34,217 nucleotides of DNA, from NCBI GenBank assembly GCA_031286555.1, contig JAITUD010000059.1:1-34217 (forward strand), given 5' to 3'. The notes beneath the pieces are model-generated. The model did no database searches. It worked only from the letters and a program-made list of their open reading frames with translations, and was not told the DNA's origin. Origin of the DNA: Microbacterium sp. Its GTDB lineage: Bacteria; Actinomycetota; Actinomycetes; Actinomycetales; Microbacteriaceae. The translations under genes and the position numbers were made by a program. Below, in pieces: positions 24,151 to 33,935 of this stretch (position 1 is the first letter of the stretch; every line of letters starts with the position of its first letter).

Positions 24151-26856
24151 GTGACCAGCAGCCAGATCGTCGTCGTCCCGCACACCCATTGGGACCGCGA
24201 ATGGTACGAACCGCATGACGTGTTCCGCCTGCGCCTCGTGCACATGCTCGATCGCCTCCTGGGCATGCTCGAGTCCGAGCCGGAGTACCGGTTCACGCTC
24301 GACGGGCAGGCCGCGGCGATCGAGGACTACCTCGAGATGCGCCCGGAGAACCGTGACCGTGTGGTCGCTCTCGTCGAACGGGGACAGCTCAGCCTCGGAC
24401 CGTTCCTCATCCTTCTCGACGAGTTCGGATGCGACGGCGAGACGATCATCCGCAATCTCGAACTCGGCCGTGCGGCCAGCACGCGCCTCGGGGGCACCAT
24501 GCCGGTCGGCTATCTGCCCGACATGTTCGGCCACGCCGCGCAGATGCCGCAGATCCTGAGCGGGTTCGGCATCCGGCACGCCGCCCTCTGGCGTGGAGTC
24601 CCCGCGGCGATCGAGAACCACGCCTTCGCCTGGGTCGCGCCCAACGGCGACGCGGTGCGCTGCGAGTACATCTTCGACGGTTACGGCAACGGGCTCGACA
24701 TGTTCGCGCTGCCCGGTCAGCTGCCCGAACTCGCACCGGACTACGCGGCACGCACGGCGTCCTGGTACGGGGAGGAACCGGTGATGGCGATGCTCGGCAC
24801 CGACCACTCCGCGCCCCCGGAGGACCTGGTCGAGGTGATCCGCGACTACGAGTCTCGGGGGCAGGAGCCGCAGCTGGTGATCGCCACCCTCGACGCGCAC
24901 CTCGCCCGCTACGCGACCGATGCGCAGGCGCTGTCGACGCTCCCGGAAGTGCGCGGCGAGATGCGCTCGCACGCCCGCGGCAACCTGCTGCCGGGTGTCT
25001 TCTCGATCCGGACCGACCTCAAGGCCGAGATGGCCCGCTCCGAGCGCGCGCTGACCATCGCCGAGCGACTCGACCTGCTCTACGGACGTCGCGACCACCG
25101 CGCGTTCTTCGACACCGCCTGGTATCGGATCGTCGAGAGCACTGCGCACGACTCCGTCACCGGATGCGGCGTGGACGCGACGGCCGAGCAGGTGGGCACG
25201 CGCATCCATACCGCCGGGCACATCGCCCGGGGCGTGATCGACGACGTGCTTCACGAGCTGTCATCGAGCACGACTCCCGACCGGCACCTGGTGTTCAACC
25301 CGTCCGGATTCACCAGGAGGACCCAGGTCGAAGTCACGCTGCACGGTGTCGGCGGGAGCGAACCGTCCAGCGGCGTCCAGCTGCTCGCACCGCTGCCGAC
25401 CGTGCTCGGCGACGAGCAGATGCGCACCGACGAACTGACCAGGATCCTCCGTCGCATCCACGGGCGCGAGCTCTTCGGCCAGCAGATCAACGGCTACGAA
25501 TGGGGCGAGCAGTCGCTGCGCTTCCGGGTGGCGGAGAGCCCCACCGGTGTGTGGGATCTCGCGGCCTTCACCGCGGAGCTGGAGGAGCGCGTGCGCGCCG
25601 ACGCCGATGGCGCTGACATCTGGCACGTGGAGACGATCGCCGATCCACGGCATCGCGCGCTGCTGGCTGCCGACGTGGACGGGCTCGGCCTGAGCGTCGT
25701 CTCGGAGGTCACGGCACCCGCTCCGATCGACCCGGTGCAGGTGACCGCAGACTCCCTCAGGAACGGCCGGCTGACGGCGACCGTCGCCCCCGAAGGCACC
25801 GTGCGCCTCGTGACTGCGACGGGCACCGTCATCGAAGGCGCCCTCGCGCTGGTGGACGACGGCGACTGCGGCGATTCGTACAACTACGGGCCGGTCGATA
25901 CGGCATCCGCCGTCGCTGTGCCGTCGTCGGTGCAGACCAGCGTCCTGGAGGAGGGCCCGCTGCGCGGGCGCCTGCTGATCCGGCGTGTGTACGAGCTGCC
26001 GGAGCGGCTCGGCGAGGATCGTCGTCGCTCGGCGTCCACGGTGCCACTGGTCACGGAGACCATCGTGGAGCTTCGTGACGGCGAGGACTTCCTCCGGGTC
26101 TCGATCGACTACGTGAACACGGCCTCAGATCACCGCCTGCGGATCCTCGTCCCCACGGCCGGCACCGACCTCGACCGGTCTCGGAGCACCGGGCAGTACG
26201 GCACGACGGTGCGCGGACGCGAGGCGGAGGGAGGATGGGGGGAGTTCCCGCTGCCGACATACCCCGCCTACCGATCCGTGTCGGCCGGTGAGGTCTCCGT
26301 CCTCGTGCAGAAGCTCACCGAGTACGAACTCGTCTCCCGGGACGGCGCGGATGACGCCCTGGCCCTGACCCTCTCGCGCTCCGTCGGCATGATGAGCGTC
26401 AACGTGCATCCGCTGCGCGACGAGCCGGCGGGGTCTGAGATCCCTGTGCCCGGTGCCCAGTACCTCGGTGTCGCCGTGCACACCGAACTCGCGATCGTCG
26501 TCGGTTCGGACGACGCCACGGTCAACAGGGCAGCGGACCTCTTCCGCCTCGACCCGCTCGTCGTCCGCGGCAGCGGTGCCTCGGACCGGACGCTTCCCGT
26601 CCCTGCCGTGCAGGGTGCGACAGCGGGTGGCGACGTGATCCTCGAGTCCGCTCGCCGCGTCGACGGCATGGCGGAACTGCGCTTCGTCAACTACCTCGAC
26701 GAGGAGCGCCCACTGGCGTTCGCCGCCTCGGGGGAGTGGACCAGGACGGACCTCGCCGGTTCTGCGGAGGGCATCACCGACGTGGTGGCGACGGCAGTGC
26801 CCGGCGGACAGGTGCTCACGATCAGGCAGCCCCTCGAGAGCGGTGCCCGCCGATGA
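24151..26856 (+). CDS. Glycoside hydrolase family 38 alpha-mannosidase (MngB-like)
   Basis: This 901-residue protein begins with the GH38 zinc motif PHTHWDREWYE (His13, Asp15). It continues with FTLDGQAAAIEDYLEMRPE, the catalytic nucleophile Asp124 in GYLPDMFGHAAQMPQIL, and the zinc/active-site HDSVTGCGVD near residue 330. The remainder is the helical bundle and beta-sandwich domains of the family. Length and motifs resemble E. coli MngB, a cytosolic alpha-mannosidase acting on an imported 2-O-mannosyl compound. GTG 24151 is used because CGGAGA precedes it and it places the zinc motif at the N-terminus, as in the family; the longer open frame upstream lies in the PHP gene. No signal peptide. 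Between an importer and inositol genes, a mannosyl-inositol substrate is a strong contextual guess; mannosylglycerate is an alternative. Confidence 0.9.
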   Translation: MTSSQIVVVPHTHWDREWYEPHDVFRLRLVHMLDRLLGMLESEPEYRFTLDGQAAAIEDYLEMRPENRDRVVALVERGQLSLGPFLILLDEFGCDGETIIRNLELGRAASTRLGGTMPVGYLPDMFGHAAQMPQILSGFGIRHAALWRGVPAAIENHAFAWVAPNGDAVRCEYIFDGYGNGLDMFALPGQLPELAPDYAARTASWYGEEPVMAMLGTDHSAPPEDLVEVIRDYESRGQEPQLVIATLDAHLARYATDAQALSTLPEVRGEMRSHARGNLLPGVFSIRTDLKAEMARSERALTIAERLDLLYGRRDHRAFFDTAWYRIVESTAHDSVTGCGVDATAEQVGTRIHTAGHIARGVIDDVLHELSSSTTPDRHLVFNPSGFTRRTQVEVTLHGVGGSEPSSGVQLLAPLPTVLGDEQMRTDELTRILRRIHGRELFGQQINGYEWGEQSLRFRVAESPTGVWDLAAFTAELEERVRADADGADIWHVETIADPRHRALLAADVDGLGLSVVSEVTAPAPIDPVQVTADSLRNGRLTATVAPEGTVRLVTATGTVIEGALALVDDGDCGDSYNYGPVDTASAVAVPSSVQTSVLEEGPLRGRLLIRRVYELPERLGEDRRRSASTVPLVTETIVELRDGEDFLRVSIDYVNTASDHRLRILVPTAGTDLDRSRSTGQYGTTVRGREAEGGWGEFPLPTYPAYRSVSAGEVSVLVQKLTEYELVSRDGADDALALTLSRSVGMMSVNVHPLRDEPAGSEIPVPGAQYLGVAVHTELAIVVGSDDATVNRAADLFRLDPLVVRGSGASDRTLPVPAVQGATAGGDVILESARRVDGMAELRFVNYLDEERPLAFAASGEWTRTDLAGSAEGITDVVATAVPGGQVLTIRQPLESGARR

Positions 26857-27812
26857 GCGCCGAGTTCCCTCCGGTGCCGGAGATCATCGCCGTCGGCCGC
26901 CTCGGAGTCGATCTGTACCCGCTGCAGGACGGAGTCGGTCTCGCCGAGGTGACGACCTTCGGCAAATACCTCGGAGGCAGCGCGGCCAATGTCTCGGTCG
27001 CCGCCGCCAGGTACGGGCACCGGACGGCGCTGATGTCCCGCGTCGGCGACGACCCCTTCGGGCGCTACCTCCTGGGTGAGCTCGATCGGCTGGGAGTGCA
27101 GAATCGGTTCGTCGCGGTCGACTCCGAGTTCAAGACGCCGATCACGTTCTGCGAGATCTTTCCGCCGGACGACTTCCCGCTGTACTTCTACCGGGAGCCG
27201 ACCGCCCCCGACATGCAGATCCGGACCGAGGACATCGATCCCCGCGCGGTGCAGGGCACATCCCTGCTCTGGCTGACGGTCACCGGTCTGAGCGAGGAAC
27301 CGAGCCGTCAGACCCACCACGACCTGCTGCAGCTGCGCGGCGGGCGGGCGCACACCGTTCTCGACCTCGACTACCGGCCGATGTTCTGGCCCGATCCCGC
27401 GACCGCCCGTGCCGAGATCGACCGGGTGCTCGATGCCGTGACCGTGACGGTCGGCAACCTCGAGGAGTGCGAGGTCGCAGTGGGGGAGTCCGATCCTCAA
27501 CGCGCCGCCGATGCACTCCTGGACCGGGGGATCGAGCTGGCGATAGTCAAGCAGGGCCCTCGAGGGGTGCTGGCGAAGACCCGCACCGAGCAGATCGAGG
27601 TCGTCGCGCATCCCGTTGAAGTCGTCAACGGCCTGGGGGCCGGAGACGCCTTCGGCGGCGCTCTCTGTCATGGACTGCTGGAGGGATGGCCGCTGGAGCG
27701 GACTCTCCGCTACGCCAACGCGGCAGGCGGGATCGTCGCCGGCCGCCGGGAATGCTCCACGGCGATGCCGACCCTCGACGAGGTCGCGCAGGTCGTGGAC
27801 GGAGGGGCATGA
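26853..27812 (+). CDS. iolC: 5-dehydro-2-deoxygluconokinase
   Basis: This 319-residue PfkB-family kinase has the N-terminal ligand motif GKYLGGSAANVSVAAARYG and the C-terminal catalytic motif NGLGAGDAFGGALCHG, with the base Asp in GAGD. The GRLGVDLYP opening and TPITFCEIFPPDDFPLYFYR are typical of IolC. IolC phosphorylates 5-dehydro-2-deoxy-D-gluconate with ATP to the 6-phosphate, the first committed phosphorylated intermediate of inositol breakdown. It overlaps the mannosidase stop by ATGA, tying the glycosidase directly to the inositol pathway, and is followed one base later by the aldolase gene. Confidence 0.93.
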   Translation: MSAEFPPVPEIIAVGRLGVDLYPLQDGVGLAEVTTFGKYLGGSAANVSVAAARYGHRTALMSRVGDDPFGRYLLGELDRLGVQNRFVAVDSEFKTPITFCEIFPPDDFPLYFYREPTAPDMQIRTEDIDPRAVQGTSLLWLTVTGLSEEPSRQTHHDLLQLRGGRAHTVLDLDYRPMFWPDPATARAEIDRVLDAVTVTVGNLEECEVAVGESDPQRAADALLDRGIELAIVKQGPRGVLAKTRTEQIEVVAHPVEVVNGLGAGDAFGGALCHGLLEGWPLERTLRYANAAGGIVAGRRECSTAMPTLDEVAQVVDGGA

Positions 27813-27813
27813 G

Positions 27814-28725
27814 ATGAAGATCCTCACTGACGATGACTTCCGCCGGATCCGCGCGATCAGGGCTGAATCGCCCCAGGAGATCCGCGACGCGCTGGCTCGA
27901 CGCCGACGCCGCGAGGTGATCCGGGGTGACGGCAGGCTGTTCATCATCGCCGCCGACCACCCGGCACGCGGGGCGCTCGCCGTCGGGAGTGCGCCGAACG
28001 CCATGGCTGATCGGTGCGAGCTGCTCGACCGTCTCGCCGTGGCCCTCCGTCATCCGGGTGTCGACGGGGTGCTCGGCACGCCCGACATCATCGACGACCT
28101 CGCCCTGCTGGGCCTTCTCGAGGACAAGATCGTGGTCGGCTCGATGAACCGGGGCGGTCTGAGGGGGGCATCCTTCGAGATGGATGACCGCTACACCGGC
28201 TACGATGTCCCCGCCATGCTCGACTCCGGGGTCGACTTCGCCAAAGCGCTGCTGCGGGTGAACCTCGACGACGACGGGACCGCGCCGACTCTCGCGGCGA
28301 CGGCCGAGGTCGTCACTGCGGCAGCACGGGCCGACCTCCCGATCATGCTCGAGCCGTTCATGAGCAGGCATGTCGGGGGGCGGGTCGTCAACGACCTCGA
28401 TCCCGAATCGGTGATGCTCTCCATCGCGATCGCCAGCGGACTCGGCACGAGCAGCCGTTCCACCTGGCTCAAGCTCCCCGTCGTCGATGACATGGAGCGG
28501 GTGCTCTCCGCCACGACGATGCCGGTGCTGCTGCTCGGCGGGGATGCCGGCGCGGACCCCGACGACACCTTCTCGTCCTGGGAGGGAGCACTCTCCCTGC
28601 CCGGTGTCAGGGGGCTCACCGTGGGGCGCACCCTGCTCTACTCCAACGGCGACGTCGAGTCGGCCATCGACACTGCGGCACGACTCGTGCACCCCGAGCT
28701 CACGCAGCCCCGGACACATTCCTGA
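27814..28725 (+). CDS. Cgl0159-family (beta/alpha)8 aldolase, probable IolJ analogue
   Basis: This 303-residue DhnA/class-I-aldolase-like barrel starts with a helical leader (MKILTDDDFRRIRAIRAESP). It then shows FIIAADHPARGAL, GVLGTPDIIDDL and the probable Schiff-base Lys in STWLKLPVVDD, and ends with LLLGGDAGADPDD and GLTVGRTLLYSNGDV. Homologues are found between IolC and IolA in actinobacterial iol clusters. There they probably split 5-dehydro-2-deoxygluconate 6-phosphate into dihydroxyacetone phosphate and malonate semialdehyde, replacing the class II aldolase IolJ of Bacillus. GGAGGGG lies six bases before the ATG. The family is clear; the reaction is inferred from place and fold. Confidence 0.87.
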   Translation: MKILTDDDFRRIRAIRAESPQEIRDALARRRRREVIRGDGRLFIIAADHPARGALAVGSAPNAMADRCELLDRLAVALRHPGVDGVLGTPDIIDDLALLGLLEDKIVVGSMNRGGLRGASFEMDDRYTGYDVPAMLDSGVDFAKALLRVNLDDDGTAPTLAATAEVVTAAARADLPIMLEPFMSRHVGGRVVNDLDPESVMLSIAIASGLGTSSRSTWLKLPVVDDMERVLSATTMPVLLLGGDAGADPDDTFSSWEGALSLPGVRGLTVGRTLLYSNGDVESAIDTAARLVHPELTQPRTHS

Positions 28726-28733
28726 GGAGGACC

Positions 28734-30257
<1,524 letters not shown>

Positions 30258-30268
30258 GAGGGGCGGCC

Positions 30269-31180
30269 ATGAGCACGGATGAACGCTGGTTCCATCGACG
30301 CGGAGGGCTGTCACGAGAAGGGTGGGAGAGCGTCGTGGACGGCGATGTCCCGGGCTGGCAGCACACCGGCATCCGCATCGGAGAGCTGAGTGAGGGGGAA
30401 CGGCTCGCGCTTCCCGACGCCGGCGTGGAGCGGATCGTCGTTCCCCTGTCCGGATCCTTCCGCGTCGCGCAGAACGAGGGCGGCCTGAGCTCGGAGACCG
30501 TGCTCGACGGACGGAGGTCCGTGTTCGACGGACCGACGGAGGTGCTCTACCTGTCCTCGGCGGCGACCGCCGTGATCACCGGATCCGGGCGAGTGGCCGT
30601 TGCCGAATCCCCGACGACGACGGTGCGCAGGAGTCATCGCATCCCGGCATCCGACTTCCGCGTCGAACTGCGGGGCGCCGGGGCGGCCAGTCGGCAGGTG
30701 CACAACTTCGGCACGCCGGAGGCGCTCGACGCCGCCCGCCTGATCGTGTGCGAGGTGATCACGCCGGCCGGCAACTGGTCGTCCTATCCGCCGCACAAGC
30801 ACGACGAGCACGTGCCGGGGCATGAGACCCGGCTGGAGGAGATCTACTACTTCGAATCGGCGCCTGCGAGGGGGAGCGGACGTGAGGATGCCGCTGACGG
30901 CGCCTTCGGGATGTTCTCGACCTATTCGTCGCCGGCGGGTGAGATCGAGATCGACGCGATGGTGCGCTCCGGAGACATCGCGCTCGTGCCCTTCGGCTAT
31001 CACGGCCCGGCCGTCGCCGCCCCCGGGTACGACCTCTACTACCTCAACGTGATGGCCGGGCCCGATCCGGAGCGGGCATGGCTCATCTCCGACGACCCGG
31101 CGCACGCATGGGTGCGCGAGAACTGGCCGGACGAATCGATGGACGGTCGTCTTCCCTATACGGCAGAAGGAGCGCACTGA
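30269..31180 (+). CDS. iolB: 5-deoxy-glucuronate isomerase
   Basis: This 303-residue double-cupin protein carries the metal-binding IolB signature SSYPPHKHDEHVPGHETRLE followed by EIYYFE, and a later conserved DIALVPFGYHGPAVAAPGYD and YYLNVMAGP. IolB isomerises 5-deoxy-D-glucuronate to 5-dehydro-2-deoxy-D-gluconate. ATG 30269 is chosen after GAGGGGCGG; upstream in-frame codons overlap IolA and are shadow. The gene is followed one base later by IolD. Confidence 0.95.
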   Translation: MSTDERWFHRRGGLSREGWESVVDGDVPGWQHTGIRIGELSEGERLALPDAGVERIVVPLSGSFRVAQNEGGLSSETVLDGRRSVFDGPTEVLYLSSAATAVITGSGRVAVAESPTTTVRRSHRIPASDFRVELRGAGAASRQVHNFGTPEALDAARLIVCEVITPAGNWSSYPPHKHDEHVPGHETRLEEIYYFESAPARGSGREDAADGAFGMFSTYSSPAGEIEIDAMVRSGDIALVPFGYHGPAVAAPGYDLYYLNVMAGPDPERAWLISDDPAHAWVRENWPDESMDGRLPYTAEGAH

Positions 31181-31181
31181 C

Positions 31182-33089
31182 ATGCAGACCAAGCGGATGA
31201 CGGTGGGACAGGCGCTGATCGAGTTCCTCGCCAATCAATGGACGGTCGACGGCGACATCCGGGAGCGGACCATCCCCGGCGTCTTCGGCATCTTCGGCCA
31301 CGGCAACGTGGCCGGCCTCGGGCAGGCGCTGCAGCAGTGCAATGCTGAACGACCCGATCTGATGCAATATCACCAGGCCAGGAACGAACAGGCCATGGTG
31401 CACCAGTCGGTCGGCTATGCGCGGATGCATCGGCGCCGGGCCACGTTCGCCTCGGCGGCCTCTGTCGGTCCCGGTGCGACCAACCTGCTCACCGGCGCCG
31501 CGCTGGCGACCACGAACCGTCTCCCCGCGCTGCTGCTGCCGAGCGACACGTTCGCCACCCGCGTCGCGGATCCGGTGCTGCAGCAGCTGGAGATGCCGCA
31601 CGACATCGGCCTCACCGTGAACGACGCCTTTCGCCCGCTCTCCGTCTTCTTCGACCGAGTGCAGCGGCCGGAGCAGCTGTTCTCGATCGCGCTCGCCGCA
31701 ATGCGCACGCTGACCGACCCGGCCGAGACCGGCGCCGTCACCATCGCCCTCCCCGAGGACGTGCAGGCCGAGGCGCTCGATGTGCCGCTGGAGTTCCTCT
31801 CCGAGCGGGAATGGCACCTGCGCCGTCCCGTTCCGGAGCGCGGCCCGCTGGAGCGAGCTGTCGCGGCGATTCGAGAAGCCCGGCGTCCGCTGATCATCGC
31901 CGGCGGGGGTGTGATCTACTCCGGGGCGGAGACGGCCCTGCGCGCCCTTGCGGAGCACACCGGGATCCCTGTGGCCACGACGCAGGCGGGCGGCGGCGCG
32001 ATGCCGTGGGACCACCCGCAGTACCTCGGCGGAGTCGGCGCGACCGGCACCACAGCGGCGAACCGGATGGCCGCCGACGCCGATGTGGTCATCGGCGTCG
32101 GCACCAGGTACAGCGACTTCACCACGGCGTCCCGCACCGCGTTCCAGCATCCGGGGGCCGTCTTCGTGAACGTCAACGTCGCCTCCTTCGACGCGTACAA
32201 GCACGGATCGCGACTGCCGATCGTCGCCGATGCGCGCGAGACGCTGATCGCCCTCGACGACGAACTGCGCGGCGCGCGCGTGCCGGCCGACCATGCCGCC
32301 CGCATCGCGTCTGAGAAGGCGGCCTGGGACGCCGTCGTCGATTCGGCGTTCGCTCCCTCCGGCCTGGCGCGACCGGGGCAGTCCGAGATCATCGGCGCGG
32401 TCCGCGCATCGGTCTCCGACCGGGACGTCATCGTGCAGGCCGCGGGCTCGCTCCCCGGAGATCTGCACAAGCTCTGGCGGGTGTCGGACCCGCTCGGCTA
32501 CCACGTGGAGTACGCCTATTCGACGATGGGATACGAGATCGCCGGCGGTCTCGGTGCCAAGCGGGGCCTGCTCGCCGACGGCGACGACCGCGACGTCGTC
32601 GTGATGGTCGGCGACGGCTCGTATCTGATGCTGAACTCCGAGCTCGTGACCGCGGTCGCCGAGGGGATCAAGCTCATCGTCATCCTGGTGCAGAACCACG
32701 GTTTCGCCTCGATCGGCCACCTCTCGGAGACGGTGGGATCGCAGCGCTTCGGCACCCGGTACCGCCGCTACGATCCGCAGGCGCGCAACTTCCAGGACGG
32801 CGAGATCCTCCCCGTGGATCTGGCGATGAATGCGCGCAGCTACGGAGTGGACGTGATCGAGATCCCCACCGCCCCTGATGCGATCAACCGCCTGAAGGAG
32901 GCGATCGCCGTCGCCAAGGCGTCGACGAGGACCACGCTGATCCACGTCGAGAGCGATCCGACGATCTACGCTCCCGACGGCGAGGGATGGTGGGACGTGC
33001 CGGTGGCCGAGGTTTCGACGACCGCGTCCGCGCAGCACGCACGCGTCGAGTACGAGCAGCAGCGCACCGCACAGCGACCGCTCCTCTGA
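31182..33089 (+). CDS. iolD: 3D-(3,5/4)-trihydroxycyclohexane-1,2-dione hydrolase
   Basis: This 635-residue thiamine-diphosphate enzyme has the ThDP-activating Glu69 in the ARNEQAMVHQSVGYAR segment, a central nucleotide-like domain (RPLIIAGGGVIYSGAE) and the C-terminal ThDP/Mg site VVMVGDGSYLMLNSE ... ILVQNHGFASIG. Length and order match IolD, which opens the ring of trihydroxycyclohexane-dione to 5-deoxyglucuronate. AGAAGGA lies ten bases before the ATG. It is the last gene of the 23-kb same-strand block, followed by a large inverted repeat. With it, every enzymatic step from inosose to acetyl-CoA and dihydroxyacetone phosphate has a candidate gene here. Confidence 0.95.
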   Translation: MQTKRMTVGQALIEFLANQWTVDGDIRERTIPGVFGIFGHGNVAGLGQALQQCNAERPDLMQYHQARNEQAMVHQSVGYARMHRRRATFASAASVGPGATNLLTGAALATTNRLPALLLPSDTFATRVADPVLQQLEMPHDIGLTVNDAFRPLSVFFDRVQRPEQLFSIALAAMRTLTDPAETGAVTIALPEDVQAEALDVPLEFLSEREWHLRRPVPERGPLERAVAAIREARRPLIIAGGGVIYSGAETALRALAEHTGIPVATTQAGGGAMPWDHPQYLGGVGATGTTAANRMAADADVVIGVGTRYSDFTTASRTAFQHPGAVFVNVNVASFDAYKHGSRLPIVADARETLIALDDELRGARVPADHAARIASEKAAWDAVVDSAFAPSGLARPGQSEIIGAVRASVSDRDVIVQAAGSLPGDLHKLWRVSDPLGYHVEYAYSTMGYEIAGGLGAKRGLLADGDDRDVVVMVGDGSYLMLNSELVTAVAEGIKLIVILVQNHGFASIGHLSETVGSQRFGTRYRRYDPQARNFQDGEILPVDLAMNARSYGVDVIEIPTAPDAINRLKEAIAVAKASTRTTLIHVESDPTIYAPDGEGWWDVPVAEVSTTASAQHARVEYEQQRTAQRPLL

Positions 33090-33107
33090 CGGAAGGCGCC
33101 GCGGCGC

Positions 33108-33191
33108 CTGCAGATGGCGGATCATCCTGCAGACGGCGGACGACTCGCCGAGAGATCGTCCGCCATCTGCAGGATTGTCCGCCATCCGTCG
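33108..33191. repeat. Intergenic inverted repeat with 19-bp period (CTGCAGATGGCGGA units)
   Basis: CTGCAGATGGCGGA (33108-33121) is followed 19 bp later by CTGCAGACGGCGGA (33127-33140). Reverse-complement copies lie at 33159-33172 and, more diverged, at 33178-33191, again 19 bp apart. All is symmetrical about 33149.5. The 33-bp arms match at 27 of 33 positions, with a further CGA/TCG pairing inside and a 12-base loop. It occupies the gap between the convergent iolD and TauE/SafE-like genes and could form a long hairpin in either transcript. The geometry equals that of the 1971-2035 element although the sequence differs. Confidence 0.83.
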
Positions 33192-33203
33192 GCGCGCCGT
33201 CGC

Positions 33204-33935
33204 TCAGAACAGCAGGTACACCGCGCCGAGCACAGTGAGCACGATGACGATGCGGTCGAAGAGCTGCTGCGGCATCCTCTTCGCCAGGGCGATGCCGATG
33301 AGCGCGCCGATGACGACCAGCGGGGCGAGCACGAGGTCCATCAGCAGCACCTGGGGCGTGAAGAGGCCGAGGCCGGCGAGGAACGGCACCTTCATCACGT
33401 TCACGATCGCGAAGAACCACGCAGAGGTGCCCAGGAACACCTGCACGGGCGTTCGGGTCGCGAGGAAGTACATCGACATCACCGGACCGCCGGAGTTGGC
33501 GACCATCGTGGTGAACCCGGCGAGCCCGCCGTAGGACAGGCCGAGCAGCGGGCCCGCAGGCCTGTCCGCAGCGCGCCGGCGCCGCCACAGCGTGACGGCG
33601 ATCATCAACAGCAGGATGACGCCGATCGCGCGTCGCACGGTGGCGTCACCGGCGAGCATCAGGAACAGGAACCCCGCCAGCAGTCCGACGATCACCGCCG
33701 GCGCGAGCCGCAGCAGCGTCGGCCAGTGCGCATGACGCCGATAGGCGATCAGTGCGAACACGTCGCCGACCATGAACAGCAGCAGCATCGCCGCCGTCGA
33801 AGTGCGGGCGGGCAGCACAGCCGCCAGCAGGACCACCGAGATGGTCGCTGCGCCGGGCACGGCCGTCTTGCCCAGGCCCGCGACCAGAGCAGCGACCGCC
33901 AGCATCCCCCAGGCGAGCGGGGCGAGCTCCATCAT
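33204..33935 (-). CDS. TauE/SafE-family (DUF81) membrane permease
   Basis: This 243-residue protein has about seven to eight hydrophobic segments. It shows the two family-type regions GLGKTAVPGAATISVVLLAA near the N-terminus and GGLAGFTTMVANSGGPVMSM in the second half. The family moves sulfite, sulfoacetate, taurine-related or other organic anions across the membrane. ATG 33935 overlaps the stop of the ankyrin-repeat gene in an ATGA junction; the frame extends upstream, but only as shadow of that gene. Nothing links it to the inositol genes on the other strand. Substrate unknown. Confidence 0.88.
   Translation of the reverse strand: MMELAPLAWGMLAVAALVAGLGKTAVPGAATISVVLLAAVLPARTSTAAMLLLFMVGDVFALIAYRRHAHWPTLLRLAPAVIVGLLAGFLFLMLAGDATVRRAIGVILLLMIAVTLWRRRRAADRPAGPLLGLSYGGLAGFTTMVANSGGPVMSMYFLATRTPVQVFLGTSAWFFAIVNVMKVPFLAGLGLFTPQVLLMDLVLAPLVVIGALIGIALAKRMPQQLFDRIVIVLTVLGAVYLLF

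Noticed and set aside
31083..33185. 700-codon minus-strand open frame opposite iolD
   Set aside because: It mirrors the iolD coding sequence, begins in the repeat at 33108-33191, has no ribosome site and shows no recognisable domain.
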